NCBI GenBank assembly: GCA_947460085.1
Contig: CANHGA010000011.1
Coordinates: 1-17,802 of the forward strand
Length of the DNA: 17,802 nucleotides
Direction: 5' to 3'
Source: Synechococcaceae cyanobacterium
Lineage (GTDB): Bacteria > Cyanobacteriota > Cyanobacteriia > PCC-6307 > Cyanobiaceae
Under the pieces are notes generated by a model, which ran no database searches, was not told where the DNA came from, and saw only the letters and a program-made list of their open reading frames with translations. How positions within the stretch are numbered: the first letter of the stretch is position 1; the number at the start of each line of letters is the position of its first letter. Both the position numbers and the translations under genes were made by a program. This document shows positions 7,094-14,233 of the stretch, one piece after another.

Positions 7094-7996
7094 GTGCCCC
7101 GCGTCGGACTGATCGTCAATGACGGCAAGGATGTGGCCCTCGCCACGGCCGACGCCATCGAAGCCCGCTTCAACAAGGCGGGCCATGAGGTGGTGCGCGT
7201 CAGCAGTGCCGGCGGGATGGTGGGCTTTGCCAACCCCGACCAGCACCTGCGCGCCCACGGCCATGCCGCCTGCGTGCCCGCCAGCTTCGGGGCCGACATG
7301 TCCCTGGCCGTGGTGCTGGGCGGCGATGGCACGGTGCTCTCGGCGGCCCGCCAAACCGCCCCGATTGGCGTACCCATTCTCACGATCAATACCGGCCACC
7401 TGGGTTTTCTGGCCGAGGCTTACCTCAACGACTTGGACCAGGCTCTGGATCAAATCCTGGCCGGTGACTGGACCGTGGAAGAGCGCACGATGTTGATCGT
7501 GAGCGTGATGCGGGGCGATCAACGGCGCTGGGAAGTGCTGTGCCTCAACGAAATGGCCCTGCACCGGGAACCGCTCACGAGCATGTGCCATTTCGAGATT
7601 GCCATCGGTCGCCATGCCCCGGTGGACATTGCCGCCGACGGCGTGATTCTCTCGACTCCCACGGGCTCCACCGCCTATGCCCTCAGCGCCGGCGGCCCGG
7701 TGATCAGCCCCGATTGCCCGGTGCTCCAACTGACGCCAATTGCGCCCCACTCCCTGGCGTCTCGGGCCCTGGTGTTCAGCGACCATGAGCCGGTCACCGT
7801 GTTTCCGGCCACGCCAGAGCGGCTGATGATGGTGGTCGATGGCAGCGCCGGTTGTTACATCTGGCCGGAAGACCGGATATTGATCCGCCGCAGCGACAAT
7901 CCCGTGCGCTTTGTGCGGCTGGTCGACCACGAGTTTTTCCAGGTGTTGCGCAACAAGTTGGGCTGGGGCCTGCCCCACGTGGCGAAGCCGTCGTGA
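7094..7996 (+). CDS. nadK: NAD kinase
   Basis: NAD kinase makes NADP from NAD with ATP or polyphosphate. From the GTG at 7094 the 300-residue protein begins MPRVGLIVNDGKD, the usual N-terminus. The frame is open much further upstream, but that part overlaps pheS and is not family-like. Diagnostic motifs are LGGDGTVL (GGDGT 76-80), NTGHLGFL (99-106), the NE pair at 152-153 in LNEMALHR, and DGVILSTPTGSTAYALSAGGP (from about 182), which holds the NAD site. A C-terminal RLVDHEFFQVLRNKLGWG completes the fold. Its TGA shares one base with the ATG of the following regulator gene, so the two are likely cotranslated. Confidence 0.95.
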   Translation: MPRVGLIVNDGKDVALATADAIEARFNKAGHEVVRVSSAGGMVGFANPDQHLRAHGHAACVPASFGADMSLAVVLGGDGTVLSAARQTAPIGVPILTINTGHLGFLAEAYLNDLDQALDQILAGDWTVEERTMLIVSVMRGDQRRWEVLCLNEMALHREPLTSMCHFEIAIGRHAPVDIAADGVILSTPTGSTAYALSAGGPVISPDCPVLQLTPIAPHSLASRALVFSDHEPVTVFPATPERLMMVVDGSAGCYIWPEDRILIRRSDNPVRFVRLVDHEFFQVLRNKLGWGLPHVAKPS

Positions 7997-8661
7997 TGGC
8001 CAAACCCGTGGTGCTGTTGGTGGGCGCCGATGCCGCAGGCCTGGCTTCCCGCCTGGAAGCTTCGGGTTATCACCCCACCTTGGAAGCAAATCCCAACCAG
8101 GGGCCGGATGCGGTGCTGATCTCCAGCAGCCACATGGGATCCATCGCCGAGCTGCGGGCCCAGCTGGGCGCCATCCCCCTGCTTGTCGATGTCCAAGAGG
8201 ACACGATCGAAGCCCGGGCCAGCTGCCTGAGCAGCGGCGCCGACGACTTTTGGCTCTCCAGCCAGGGGGCCAGTGATCTGTTGATGCGCCTGCGGGTGCA
8301 CCTTGACCTGGGGCGCCGGGTCAACGTGCCTGTTCAGCTGTTGCAAGTGGCCGATCTGGTGGTCAATTCCAGCGGCCGCCAGGTGAAGCGGGGCAACCGC
8401 AACGTGGACCTAACGACGCGGGAATACCAATTGCTGATCCTGCTGTTGGAGCGCAAGGGCACGGTGGTGAGCCGCGAGCAAATCCTGCGGCTGGTGTGGG
8501 ACGACCAACAAGGTGCGGCCAGCAACGTGATCGAGGTGTACGTGCGCTACCTGCGTCAGAAGCTGGAAGAGGGCGGCGAAAAGCGTTTAATTCACACGGT
8601 GCGCGGCCATGGCTATTGCCTCAGTGAACGCATGCCCAACCTCGAAGCCCGCAACCCGTGA
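7996..8661 (+). CDS. OmpR/PhoB-type response regulator with a degenerate receiver domain
   Basis: A 221-residue protein: receiver-like domain at about 4-108 and a winged-helix DNA-binding domain at about 118-215. The winged-helix part is intact, with LTTREYQLLILLLERKGTVVSREQIL, NVIEVYVRYLRQKLE and HTVRGHGYCL. The receiver keeps the fold pattern (PDAVLI, GADDFW, LLMRLRVHL) but has lost the phosphorylation chemistry. The acidic pair is Gly10-Ala11, the phospho-accepting Asp is Ser43, the conserved Thr is Val66 and the conserved Lys is Ser88. It therefore probably binds DNA independently of phosphorylation, as known atypical regulators of the ChxR type do. No histidine kinase is nearby. The ATG overlaps the nadK stop by one base, which fixes the start. 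Targets are unknown. Confidence 0.9.
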   Translation: MAKPVVLLVGADAAGLASRLEASGYHPTLEANPNQGPDAVLISSSHMGSIAELRAQLGAIPLLVDVQEDTIEARASCLSSGADDFWLSSQGASDLLMRLRVHLDLGRRVNVPVQLLQVADLVVNSSGRQVKRGNRNVDLTTREYQLLILLLERKGTVVSREQILRLVWDDQQGAASNVIEVYVRYLRQKLEEGGEKRLIHTVRGHGYCLSERMPNLEARNP

Positions 8662-8722
8662 TGGGCGGCCCGCTTGATGGGGGCAACACTTGATATCCCG
8701 ACCTAGCCGTGATGGCCGTGCC

Positions 8723-9262
8723 ATGAAAACCCTTGCAACAACCCTTGCAGCAAACCTGGCAGCGGCAGCTGTAGTCACAACCGCTCTGATTACAACCGAA
8801 CTGAAATCACAGGGATTGGCAGCCCCCACCGCCAAACCCCAGCCATCTCCCCCGCCCCAATCCTTGCCGCTGGATGCCCAGTGGTGCCTTGGCGATGCCG
8901 GGACTGGGCCCTGCATCCTGCTGGAAGTGGCGCGCACAGCCCAGCAGCAGATGTGGGGACTGCAATTGCGCCCGGCGCTGCCGACCCTGCGGGGCATGCT
9001 CTTCCCGTTCGCGCCGGCCCAGCCGGTGAAGTTCTGGATGCACCGCACCCCAGCGCCCCTGGACATGGTGTTTGTGCGCAGCGGCCAAGTGATTGCCGTT
9101 GAGGCCAACGTGCCCCCCTGCATGCACCTGCCGTGCAGGAGCTACGGCCCCGATGCCGCCGTGGATGGGGTGATCGAGCTGGGAGCTGGCCAAAGCCAGG
9201 CCCTCGGCATTAAGCCAGGCAGAGCGGTGCTGATTCGCCCCGCAACAGCACCACGGGGTTAA
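8723..9262 (+). CDS. DUF192 family secreted or membrane-anchored protein
   Basis: From the ATG at 8723 the protein has 179 residues. A hydrophobic N-terminal segment at about 5-25 is followed by a Pro/Ala-rich linker (about 33-50). The DUF192 domain covers about 55-172 and has the family pattern: ARTAQQQMWGLQLRP, LRGMLFPF, FWMHRTPAPLDMVFV and a Cys-containing loop before the final IELGAGQS turn. The N-terminal segment could be a signal peptide or an uncleaved anchor. The function of DUF192 is not established. An upstream in-frame start at 8690 would add 11 polar residues in front of the signal, so I prefer 8723. The last 53 bases overlap the convergent cobL 3' end. Confidence 0.85.
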   Translation: MKTLATTLAANLAAAAVVTTALITTELKSQGLAAPTAKPQPSPPPQSLPLDAQWCLGDAGTGPCILLEVARTAQQQMWGLQLRPALPTLRGMLFPFAPAQPVKFWMHRTPAPLDMVFVRSGQVIAVEANVPPCMHLPCRSYGPDAAVDGVIELGAGQSQALGIKPGRAVLIRPATAPRG

Positions 9263-10574
9263 GGGGCGCCAAGCGGGTGCCATCGGCCAAGGCCGCTCCG
9301 CGCCAGGCCTGCAGCTGGCCCACCCGCACGGCCAGACCGGCCTGCTCCAGCAGGGGCCGCAACTCCGCCAGGCCTTCGATGGTGGCCAGGGGGATCACCA
9401 CTACCCCAGCCGGCCGCAACCGCTGGAGCACCACCTGAAGGATCGCGGCCCGATCTTTGCCGCCGCCGCCGATCACCACCCGATCGGGATCGGGCAGGGA
9501 GGCCAGGGCCTGGGGGGCGCGGCCCTCGGCGATGGCGGCAGGGTGCACCCCAAGGCGTTCGGCATTGGCGGCAATCAGCCCGGCCGAACCACCGCGCGAT
9601 TCCAGGGCAAACAGCTGCATACCAGGCCGCAGGCGAAGGGCCTCGAGGCCAATACTGCCCACCCCAGCGCCGATATCCCAGAGCACGCCCCCTGCGGGCA
9701 ACGCCAACTCCGCCAGCACCTGGATGCGCACCTCGCGCTTGGTCATCAGGCCAGGTCGGTCGTCGTGCTGCAGGTAGAGGCCATCGTCGAGGCCAAACAG
9801 GGGCAAGGCCTCCGCTGGCATGGGGGCGGGCGGTTCGGCCAACAGCACCACCAGATGCAGGGGATCGAGGTCGGCCGGGATGGGGGCCGCGGGATCGAGC
9901 CGCTGGACCCGCTCCTGGGAATGGCCGAGCCGCTCACACAGCCAAAACCCGTAGGCCGCTTCCAGGCCAGAGGCCCGCAGCATCCGTCGCACCTCATCGG
10001 CACCACCACGCCCGGGATCGGTCAACACCGCAAGGGCCGGGGGGCGTTTCTGCAACGCCGCTGCCAGGGGCTCCGGATCGCGGCCATGCAGGCTCACCCA
10101 ACTGGCGTCCTGCCAGGGCCGGCCGAGGCGGGCAAAGGCCAGCTGCAGGGAGCTGGGGGCTGGGTCAAAGCGCAATTGGTCGGGGGCGAAGTGCTGCAGC
10201 AGCACCCGGCCGATGCCAAACCACAGGGGGTCGCCGCTGGCGAGCAGCACCGCGGGGCGCCCCGCCGCCAGGGCCTCCCCCACCGGGCCAACGATCTGGT
10301 CAGGCCTGTCGCTGGCCAAAAGCTCGGGGCAGGGGCTTGCCGCCGAAATCCGGCCGGCGGCCTGCTCGGCCTGCCACCAGGGGGCCACCCCCGCCAACAG
10401 CCGCGTCGGTGCCAGCAGCAGCTGGGCCCCGCGTAGCAGCTCCAATCGGCTGGGAGCCAGGCCTGCCAAGCCACCGGCGTCGGTGCCGATCACCACCAGC
10501 ACCCCACCCTCGTTTGCTGTCGCCGTGCTTCGTGCCGCCGTGCTGCCCAGAAGGTTGCTTGCCATTGGAGCCAT
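9210..10574 (-). CDS. cobL: Precorrin-6Y C5,15-methyltransferase, fused CbiE and CbiT domains
   Basis: This cobalamin enzyme methylates C5 and C15 of the corrin ring and removes the C12 acetate carboxyl. The protein is 454 residues. The N-terminal CbiE-like domain (about 25-235) has VIGTDAGGLAGL, a LLASGDPLWFGIGRVL loop and the tetrapyrrole methylase fold. The C-terminal CbiT-like domain (about 260-440) starts near LMTKREVRIQVLAEL and has the SAM motif LWDIGAGVGSIGLEAL, then VVIGGGG. The fused form is the normal arrangement in cyanobacteria. Two ATG codons lie near the start (10574 and 10565); either is possible. It diverges from the dehydrogenase gene with 63 bases between. Confidence 0.94.
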   Translation of the reverse strand: MAPMASNLLGSTAARSTATANEGGVLVVIGTDAGGLAGLAPSRLELLRGAQLLLAPTRLLAGVAPWWQAEQAAGRISAASPCPELLASDRPDQIVGPVGEALAAGRPAVLLASGDPLWFGIGRVLLQHFAPDQLRFDPAPSSLQLAFARLGRPWQDASWVSLHGRDPEPLAAALQKRPPALAVLTDPGRGGADEVRRMLRASGLEAAYGFWLCERLGHSQERVQRLDPAAPIPADLDPLHLVVLLAEPPAPMPAEALPLFGLDDGLYLQHDDRPGLMTKREVRIQVLAELALPAGGVLWDIGAGVGSIGLEALRLRPGMQLFALESRGGSAGLIAANAERLGVHPAAIAEGRAPQALASLPDPDRVVIGGGGKDRAAILQVVLQRLRPAGVVVIPLATIEGLAELRPLLEQAGLAVRVGQLQAWRGAALADGTRLAPLNPVVLLRGESAPLCLA

Positions 10575-10637
10575 GATGGTCAGTCGATCGACCCATCGGC
10601 CAGGGCCCCAGCCTGACCATCGTGAGGCTTCCGCTTT

Positions 10638-11303
10638 GTGAAGACGTTTCTGGTTACCGGCGCCAACCGGGGCATTGGTCTGGAGTACTGCCGCCAGCTG
10701 CAGGAGCGGGAGGAACGGGTCATTGCCGTGTGTCGCACATCGTCGCCTGATCTGGAGGCATTAGGCGTGCGGATTGAAGCCGGAGTCGACATGACCAACG
10801 ATGCCGCCATGGCCTCCCTGGTGGAGCGGCTGGACGGCTTACCCCTCGATGGGCTGATCCTCAACGCCGGCATCCTGGAAAGCACGGGCCTGGAGGATCT
10901 CAAGGCCGAGAGCCTGCGCCGGCAGTTCGAGGTGAATGCCCTGGGCCCGTTGCGACTCACCCATGCCCTCCTGCCCCAGCTCAGGAACGGCTCCAAGCTG
11001 ATCCTGATGACCAGCCGCATGGGTTCGATCGAAGACAACAGCTCCGGCGGGTCCTACGGCTACCGCATGTCGAAGGTGGCCCTGAACATGGCCGGCAAAT
11101 CACTGGCCATCGACTTGCAATCCCGCGGCATCGCCGTGGCGATCCTGCACCCTGGATTGGTGCGCACCCGCATGGTCAACTTCAACCCCCATGGGATCAG
11201 CCCCGCCGAGGCGGTGCGGGGACTGCTGGATCGCATCGAGGCCCTGACCCTGGAGAACTCCGGCAGCTTCTGGCATGCCAACGGCGAGGTGTTGCCCTGG
11301 TAA
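10638..11303 (+). CDS. Short-chain dehydrogenase/reductase
   Basis: A 221-residue classical SDR from a GTG start. The nucleotide-binding TGANRGIG is at 7-14, the adenine-pocket Asp at about 51 (VDMT), NAG at 76-78, the helix Asn at 100 (VNALGP), Ser126 or Ser130 in MTSRMGS, and the catalytic pair Tyr142 and Lys146 in YGYRMSK. HPGLVRTRM follows at about 170. Arg11 of the first motif and Arg33 suggest NADPH preference, which is an inference. It resembles the carbonyl-reductase-like sniffer group, but the substrate is unknown. It faces the GH57-like gene across 25 bases without a visible terminator. Confidence 0.9.
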   Translation: MKTFLVTGANRGIGLEYCRQLQEREERVIAVCRTSSPDLEALGVRIEAGVDMTNDAAMASLVERLDGLPLDGLILNAGILESTGLEDLKAESLRRQFEVNALGPLRLTHALLPQLRNGSKLILMTSRMGSIEDNSSGGSYGYRMSKVALNMAGKSLAIDLQSRGIAVAILHPGLVRTRMVNFNPHGISPAEAVRGLLDRIEALTLENSGSFWHANGEVLPW

Positions 11304-11328
11304 GTCCGAGCAAGGTGATGACTGGGAC

Positions 11329-12825
11329 TCAGCAACCCTCCAGGCAGGCCACCCCACGCCGGTGGATCTCGCTGGCGTAATCGGTCCAGCTGCCCTGCCC
11401 CCAGTAGCGGAAGCAGCTGGTTTCCAACAGCAACAGGTGGAGCAGCGCCCGCTGGTAGTGCTCGCCCTGGGTCACCGCGGGATCGGCCGCCACCAGGGGG
11501 TCGAAGCGCTGGTGAAAGGCGGCGCTCAAGCTGGCCATCGGCTCGAGCACGTTGGCGTAGCCCTCCACCCAGCTGAGGTTGTTGGTCCAGGAGGCCCCCG
11601 CCATGGAGAAGGAGGGATCGTTGCGCTGGAGGTCGGAGATGGCGGCTTCCACCGATTCCGGGGTGGGTTGGCTGCCCACCTGGTGCCAGAGCTTGTGTTG
11701 CTGCACCGCCTGAATCGGCGGGAAATCGCCAGGCTCCACGCCAGCCGCCTCCAGCAACTCGAGATATTCGGTGCCGTTAATCGCAACCGTTTTGGGGTTT
11801 GCAACCATGCCCCCTGAACCGCCCTGGGAGGCGATGCGGTGGTGGGCCTGGATGAAGGCCTGGGGGAATTCATTCATCATCACGCCGCCGTTTTCCCCGT
11901 CGGCAATCTGGGCAACGAGCGCCGGAATGGTGCGGGCGCCCAGGGCCACCGGGCCGCGGCCGAGGGCTTCGTAACAGGGCTGCATCTGGCCCACCAGCTT
12001 GGTGTCGGAGCCCTGGGTTTTAATCAGCGCGGTGATGCTGACGCTCTCGCCGCTGGAGTTGCGCGCCATCAGTTGGCAGGGGCCGTACTTCTGGTCGTCC
12101 CGCAGGCTGCTGCCATCGGGGTTTTCAACGCTGTGTTCCTGCACCAGAAGCCAGCGGTAGCCGCACTCCTTGAGGGCCTTCACGAAGGCATAGAGCGTGT
12201 CGGGATGGTTGGGCAGGTGCATCTCCGGTGGGGAGAAGCCCTTCACCCGCTGCAGGGCCCCAGGGCCAAACAGGGCGGCGAAATGGTGCTGCCACGCCAG
12301 GATTTGCAGCTTCAGATCGGGGATCGGCGTGGAGGGCGCCACGGCGTGGCTCCAGAAGGTTCCCAACCACTCCACGTGGGGTTGCAGGCTCGGATCACAG
12401 GCGAGTTGCTTGAGGGCGTCGAGGATGTCGTGGCGGCCCATCTGGCCAAAGCCCCAAAGCAAATTGCCGGAGTAATCGAGCATGATCCGCGGATTGCAGC
12501 CGCCCTGAATCAGCTCAGGAATGATCTCGGCCAGGCGCTTGTAGCACTGGGCAAAGGGCTCGGCGTTGTGGTTATCCCCCTCGCCCGGGTGCTCCACCAT
12601 GTACTGCAGATGGGAGATCAGTTCTCCCTGGGCGCCGGCTGGAATCGTGGGCTGGTGCATGTGCAGGGCACAGGCGAAGCACGCACTGATCTGCTCCAGC
12701 TGGAGATTGGTGTGGGGCAGAAACACCGGCTGGTCCTGCTGCACCAGGGCCAGGATCTCGGCTTCGCGGCCGGCAATCGGTGGCAGAGCAGGCGTGCCTG
12801 TATCAGTGCCGAACAGCTCAATCAT
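11329..12825 (-). CDS. GH57-like glycoside hydrolase
   Basis: A 498-residue protein with the layout of glycoside hydrolase family 57, whose members act on alpha-glucans (amylase, branching, amylopullulanase and galactosidase activities). Signatures are ALHMHQP (HxHQP at about 55-59), VEWLGTFWSHAV (about 151-162), KGFSPPEMHLP (Glu201 the candidate nucleophile) and ADGENGG (Asp309 a candidate acid/base). The C-terminal half is helical and ends with FRYWGQGSWTDYASEI. No signal peptide is seen, so a cytosolic role in glycogen or related sugar metabolism is likely. The exact activity cannot be told. It diverges from grrP with 81 bases between, and the ATG at 12825 has only a weak ribosome-binding site. 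Confidence 0.85.
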   Translation of the reverse strand: MIELFGTDTGTPALPPIAGREAEILALVQQDQPVFLPHTNLQLEQISACFACALHMHQPTIPAGAQGELISHLQYMVEHPGEGDNHNAEPFAQCYKRLAEIIPELIQGGCNPRIMLDYSGNLLWGFGQMGRHDILDALKQLACDPSLQPHVEWLGTFWSHAVAPSTPIPDLKLQILAWQHHFAALFGPGALQRVKGFSPPEMHLPNHPDTLYAFVKALKECGYRWLLVQEHSVENPDGSSLRDDQKYGPCQLMARNSSGESVSITALIKTQGSDTKLVGQMQPCYEALGRGPVALGARTIPALVAQIADGENGGVMMNEFPQAFIQAHHRIASQGGSGGMVANPKTVAINGTEYLELLEAAGVEPGDFPPIQAVQQHKLWHQVGSQPTPESVEAAISDLQRNDPSFSMAGASWTNNLSWVEGYANVLEPMASLSAAFHQRFDPLVAADPAVTQGEHYQRALLHLLLLETSCFRYWGQGSWTDYASEIHRRGVACLEGC

Positions 12826-12906
12826 CTCGTCGTTCTGGTTGAAACATCTGGCGTTGAAATGGGAAAAGTGTTGTTAGCTTCTAGAAAATCAGTCCCTTGG
12901 CCTGTC
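12826..12906. promoter_or_regulatory. Shared divergent upstream region of the GH57-like gene and grrP
   Basis: The 81 bases between the two divergent starts are clearly richer in A and T than the surroundings, especially 12838-12890. TTGAAA occurs twice on the + strand (12839-12844 and 12854-12859) and could be -35 elements, but no good -10 stands at the normal distance. Both genes must be expressed from here unless grrP is read from an upstream promoter. The position is sound; the individual elements are guesses. Confidence 0.35.
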
Positions 12907-13788
12907 ATGCGAGCACCCGTAGCAGCCCTGGCCGGCACCCTGCTCAGCCTCAGCCTGGGACTTCCCCATGCTGCCCAGGCCGAATCGGTGGTGCAACGGG
13001 TGACCCGCACCGGGCAGCTGAAGGTGCTGGTGATGAATGACGACCTGCCCTACACCACCGCCCAGGGCAACGGCTACGCCGGCCTCGCCATGGAATTCGT
13101 GGCGGAGGTTCAAAAAGCACTCAGCCAGGCGTTGGGCAAGCCGGTCCAGATCAAACCTGTCCCGATCCAATCGGTGGATCAGGGCCTCAGCAGCATTTCG
13201 GCTGGCACGGCCGACATCGCCTGCGGGGTGACCTACACCTGGGGCGCGTCGATGGAGGTGGACTACACCCTGCCATTTGGCCTCTCCGGAATTCGGCTTC
13301 TGACACCACCAGGCAATGACGGCACTCCTTCGGCCCTGGTCGGTCAACGCATTGGGGTGGTCAAAGACTCGCTAGCGGCAGCCACGTTGGCAGTGGCTGT
13401 GCCGAAGGCCAGCCTGGTGCCCCTGGAAAATCCCCAGGCAGCCCTCAATGCCCTGGGCAGCGGCAAGGTGAAATTTCTGGCTGGTGACAGCCTCTGGCTG
13501 ATGGCTAACCGCAGTCGCGCTGGCGCGAGCACCAACCTGGCACCAGCGGTGCCCTACAACCGCTCGGCGGTTGCCTGCATTGTTCCCGAAAACAATTCCG
13601 GAATCCTCAACATCAGCAACCTGGCCATCGCCCGGCTGATGCAGGCTTACATCAACGACGATCCCCAAGCCCTCAGCCGCATCAACCGATGGATCGGCCC
13701 CGGCAGCACCCTGAACCTGAACCAGGCCGTCATCAAGTCCTATTTCACCAACGTGCTGCTCAGCGTCGCCCTGGTGGACCGTTCCTGA
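12907..13788 (+). CDS. grrP: GrrP: orphan secreted solute-binding-like protein of the Grr cluster
   Basis: A 293-residue protein starting with a good signal peptide (residues 1-25, cleavage after AHAAQ-type AQA before ESV). The mature part is like an amino-acid ABC solute-binding protein (SBP_bac_3): TGQLKVLVMNDDLPYT near the start, a GYAGLAMEFV segment, SISAGTADIACGVTYT, YTLPFGLSGIRLL, a hinge at LVGQRIGVVKDS and FLAGDSLWLM. No permease or ATPase gene is nearby, which fits the named Grr-associated orphan binding protein. In these clusters it sits beside grrA and grrM; it may bind or chaperone the modified peptide in the periplasm, which is inference. An in-frame ATG at 12859 would add 16 residues before the signal; 12907 gives the better signal peptide. 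The 64-base gap to grrA holds an 18-base tandem repeat. Confidence 0.86.
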   Translation: MRAPVAALAGTLLSLSLGLPHAAQAESVVQRVTRTGQLKVLVMNDDLPYTTAQGNGYAGLAMEFVAEVQKALSQALGKPVQIKPVPIQSVDQGLSSISAGTADIACGVTYTWGASMEVDYTLPFGLSGIRLLTPPGNDGTPSALVGQRIGVVKDSLAAATLAVAVPKASLVPLENPQAALNALGSGKVKFLAGDSLWLMANRSRAGASTNLAPAVPYNRSAVACIVPENNSGILNISNLAIARLMQAYINDDPQALSRINRWIGPGSTLNLNQAVIKSYFTNVLLSVALVDRS

Positions 13789-13817
13789 GCAAGACCCCAT
13801 TCCTGACCAAGAACCCA
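13782..13817. repeat. Imperfect tandem 18-base repeat spanning the grrP stop
   Basis: TTCCTGAGCAAGACCCCA (13782-13799) is directly followed by TTCCTGACCAAGAACCCA (13800-13817), identical at 16 of 18 positions. The grrP stop TGA lies in the first unit, and the same frame has a second TGA in the second unit. The duplication seems older than the exact one inside grrA. Confidence 0.75.
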
Positions 13818-13852
13818 GTCCAGTCCTCCCTCCACACCTGTTCAAGATCACC

Positions 13853-14233
13853 ATGGCCCCCCGTTCGCTGCTCCATCTGCTGACCGCCATCGCCGCTGCA
13901 GCGCTGTTCACCGAAACGGCACAAGCCGCGGTGTATCGCGCCCCCGACCTGCGCAATCCCCTCGAGGGGCGGATCCAGGCCCTGCGCGAGGGCAGCGGCC
14001 AAGCCCTGTTCAACCCCAACACCAGCGGCAGCAACACCCAGATCAGCTGGTGGGCCAATGGGGGTGGCCGTGGCTGGGGCAATGGGGGCTTCCGCCGTGC
14101 CTGGGGCAATGGCGGCGGTTGGGGCAATGGCGGTGGGTGGATTAATGGCGGCGGCTGGCCCAATGGCGGTGGGTGGATTAATGGCGGCGGCTGGCCCAAT
14201 GGCGGTGGTGGTGGCGGATTCCTCAACTGGTGA
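13853..14233 (+). CDS. grrA: GrrA: secreted precursor of a cyclophane-containing radical-SAM-modified peptide
   Basis: A 126-residue precursor of the cyanobacterial glycine-rich-repeat RiPP family. Residues 1-25 are a signal peptide (cleavage likely after AQA). Residues 26-65 form a leader-like region with NPLEGRIQALREG, a probable helix. Residues 66-126 are the core, almost only Gly, Asn, Trp and a few others. Aromatic-x-Asn motifs are at W67-N69, W75-N77, W84-N86, W90-N92, W96-N98, W102-N104, W108-N110, W114-N116 and F123-N125, and the chain ends FLNW. Relatives of GrrM form a carbon-carbon link between the aromatic ring and the Asn side chain of such motifs. From W84 to W114 the spacing is exactly six residues. 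The TGA overlaps the GTG start of grrM by four bases. No strong ribosome-binding site is visible before the ATG. Confidence 0.92.
   Translation: MAPRSLLHLLTAIAAAALFTETAQAAVYRAPDLRNPLEGRIQALREGSGQALFNPNTSGSNTQISWWANGGGRGWGNGGFRRAWGNGGGWGNGGGWINGGGWPNGGGWINGGGWPNGGGGGGFLNW
14129..14200. repeat. Perfect 36-base tandem duplication in the grrA core
   Basis: Bases 14129-14164 and 14165-14200 are identical. Each unit encodes 12 residues, GGGWINGGGWPN, with two W-x-N motifs (one with Ile, one with Pro in the middle). Identity includes synonymous positions, so the copy is recent or is kept uniform by recombination. Neighbouring units (WGNGGG) are similar in protein but not identical in DNA. Confidence 0.93.

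Noticed and set aside
7070..8089. A 339-residue - strand frame opposite nadK
   Set aside because: It is antisense to nadK and the regulator start, with His/Gly-rich composition and no motif.
11839..12906. Upstream extension of the grrP frame by 356 residues
   Set aside because: This part is antisense to the GH57-like gene. The signal peptide starting at 12907 marks the true beginning.
14040..14225. GrrA core considered as an ordinary glycine-rich structural or RNA-binding protein
   Set aside because: The signal peptide, the W-x-N motifs and the overlapping radical SAM/SPASM gene fit a modified-peptide precursor far better.
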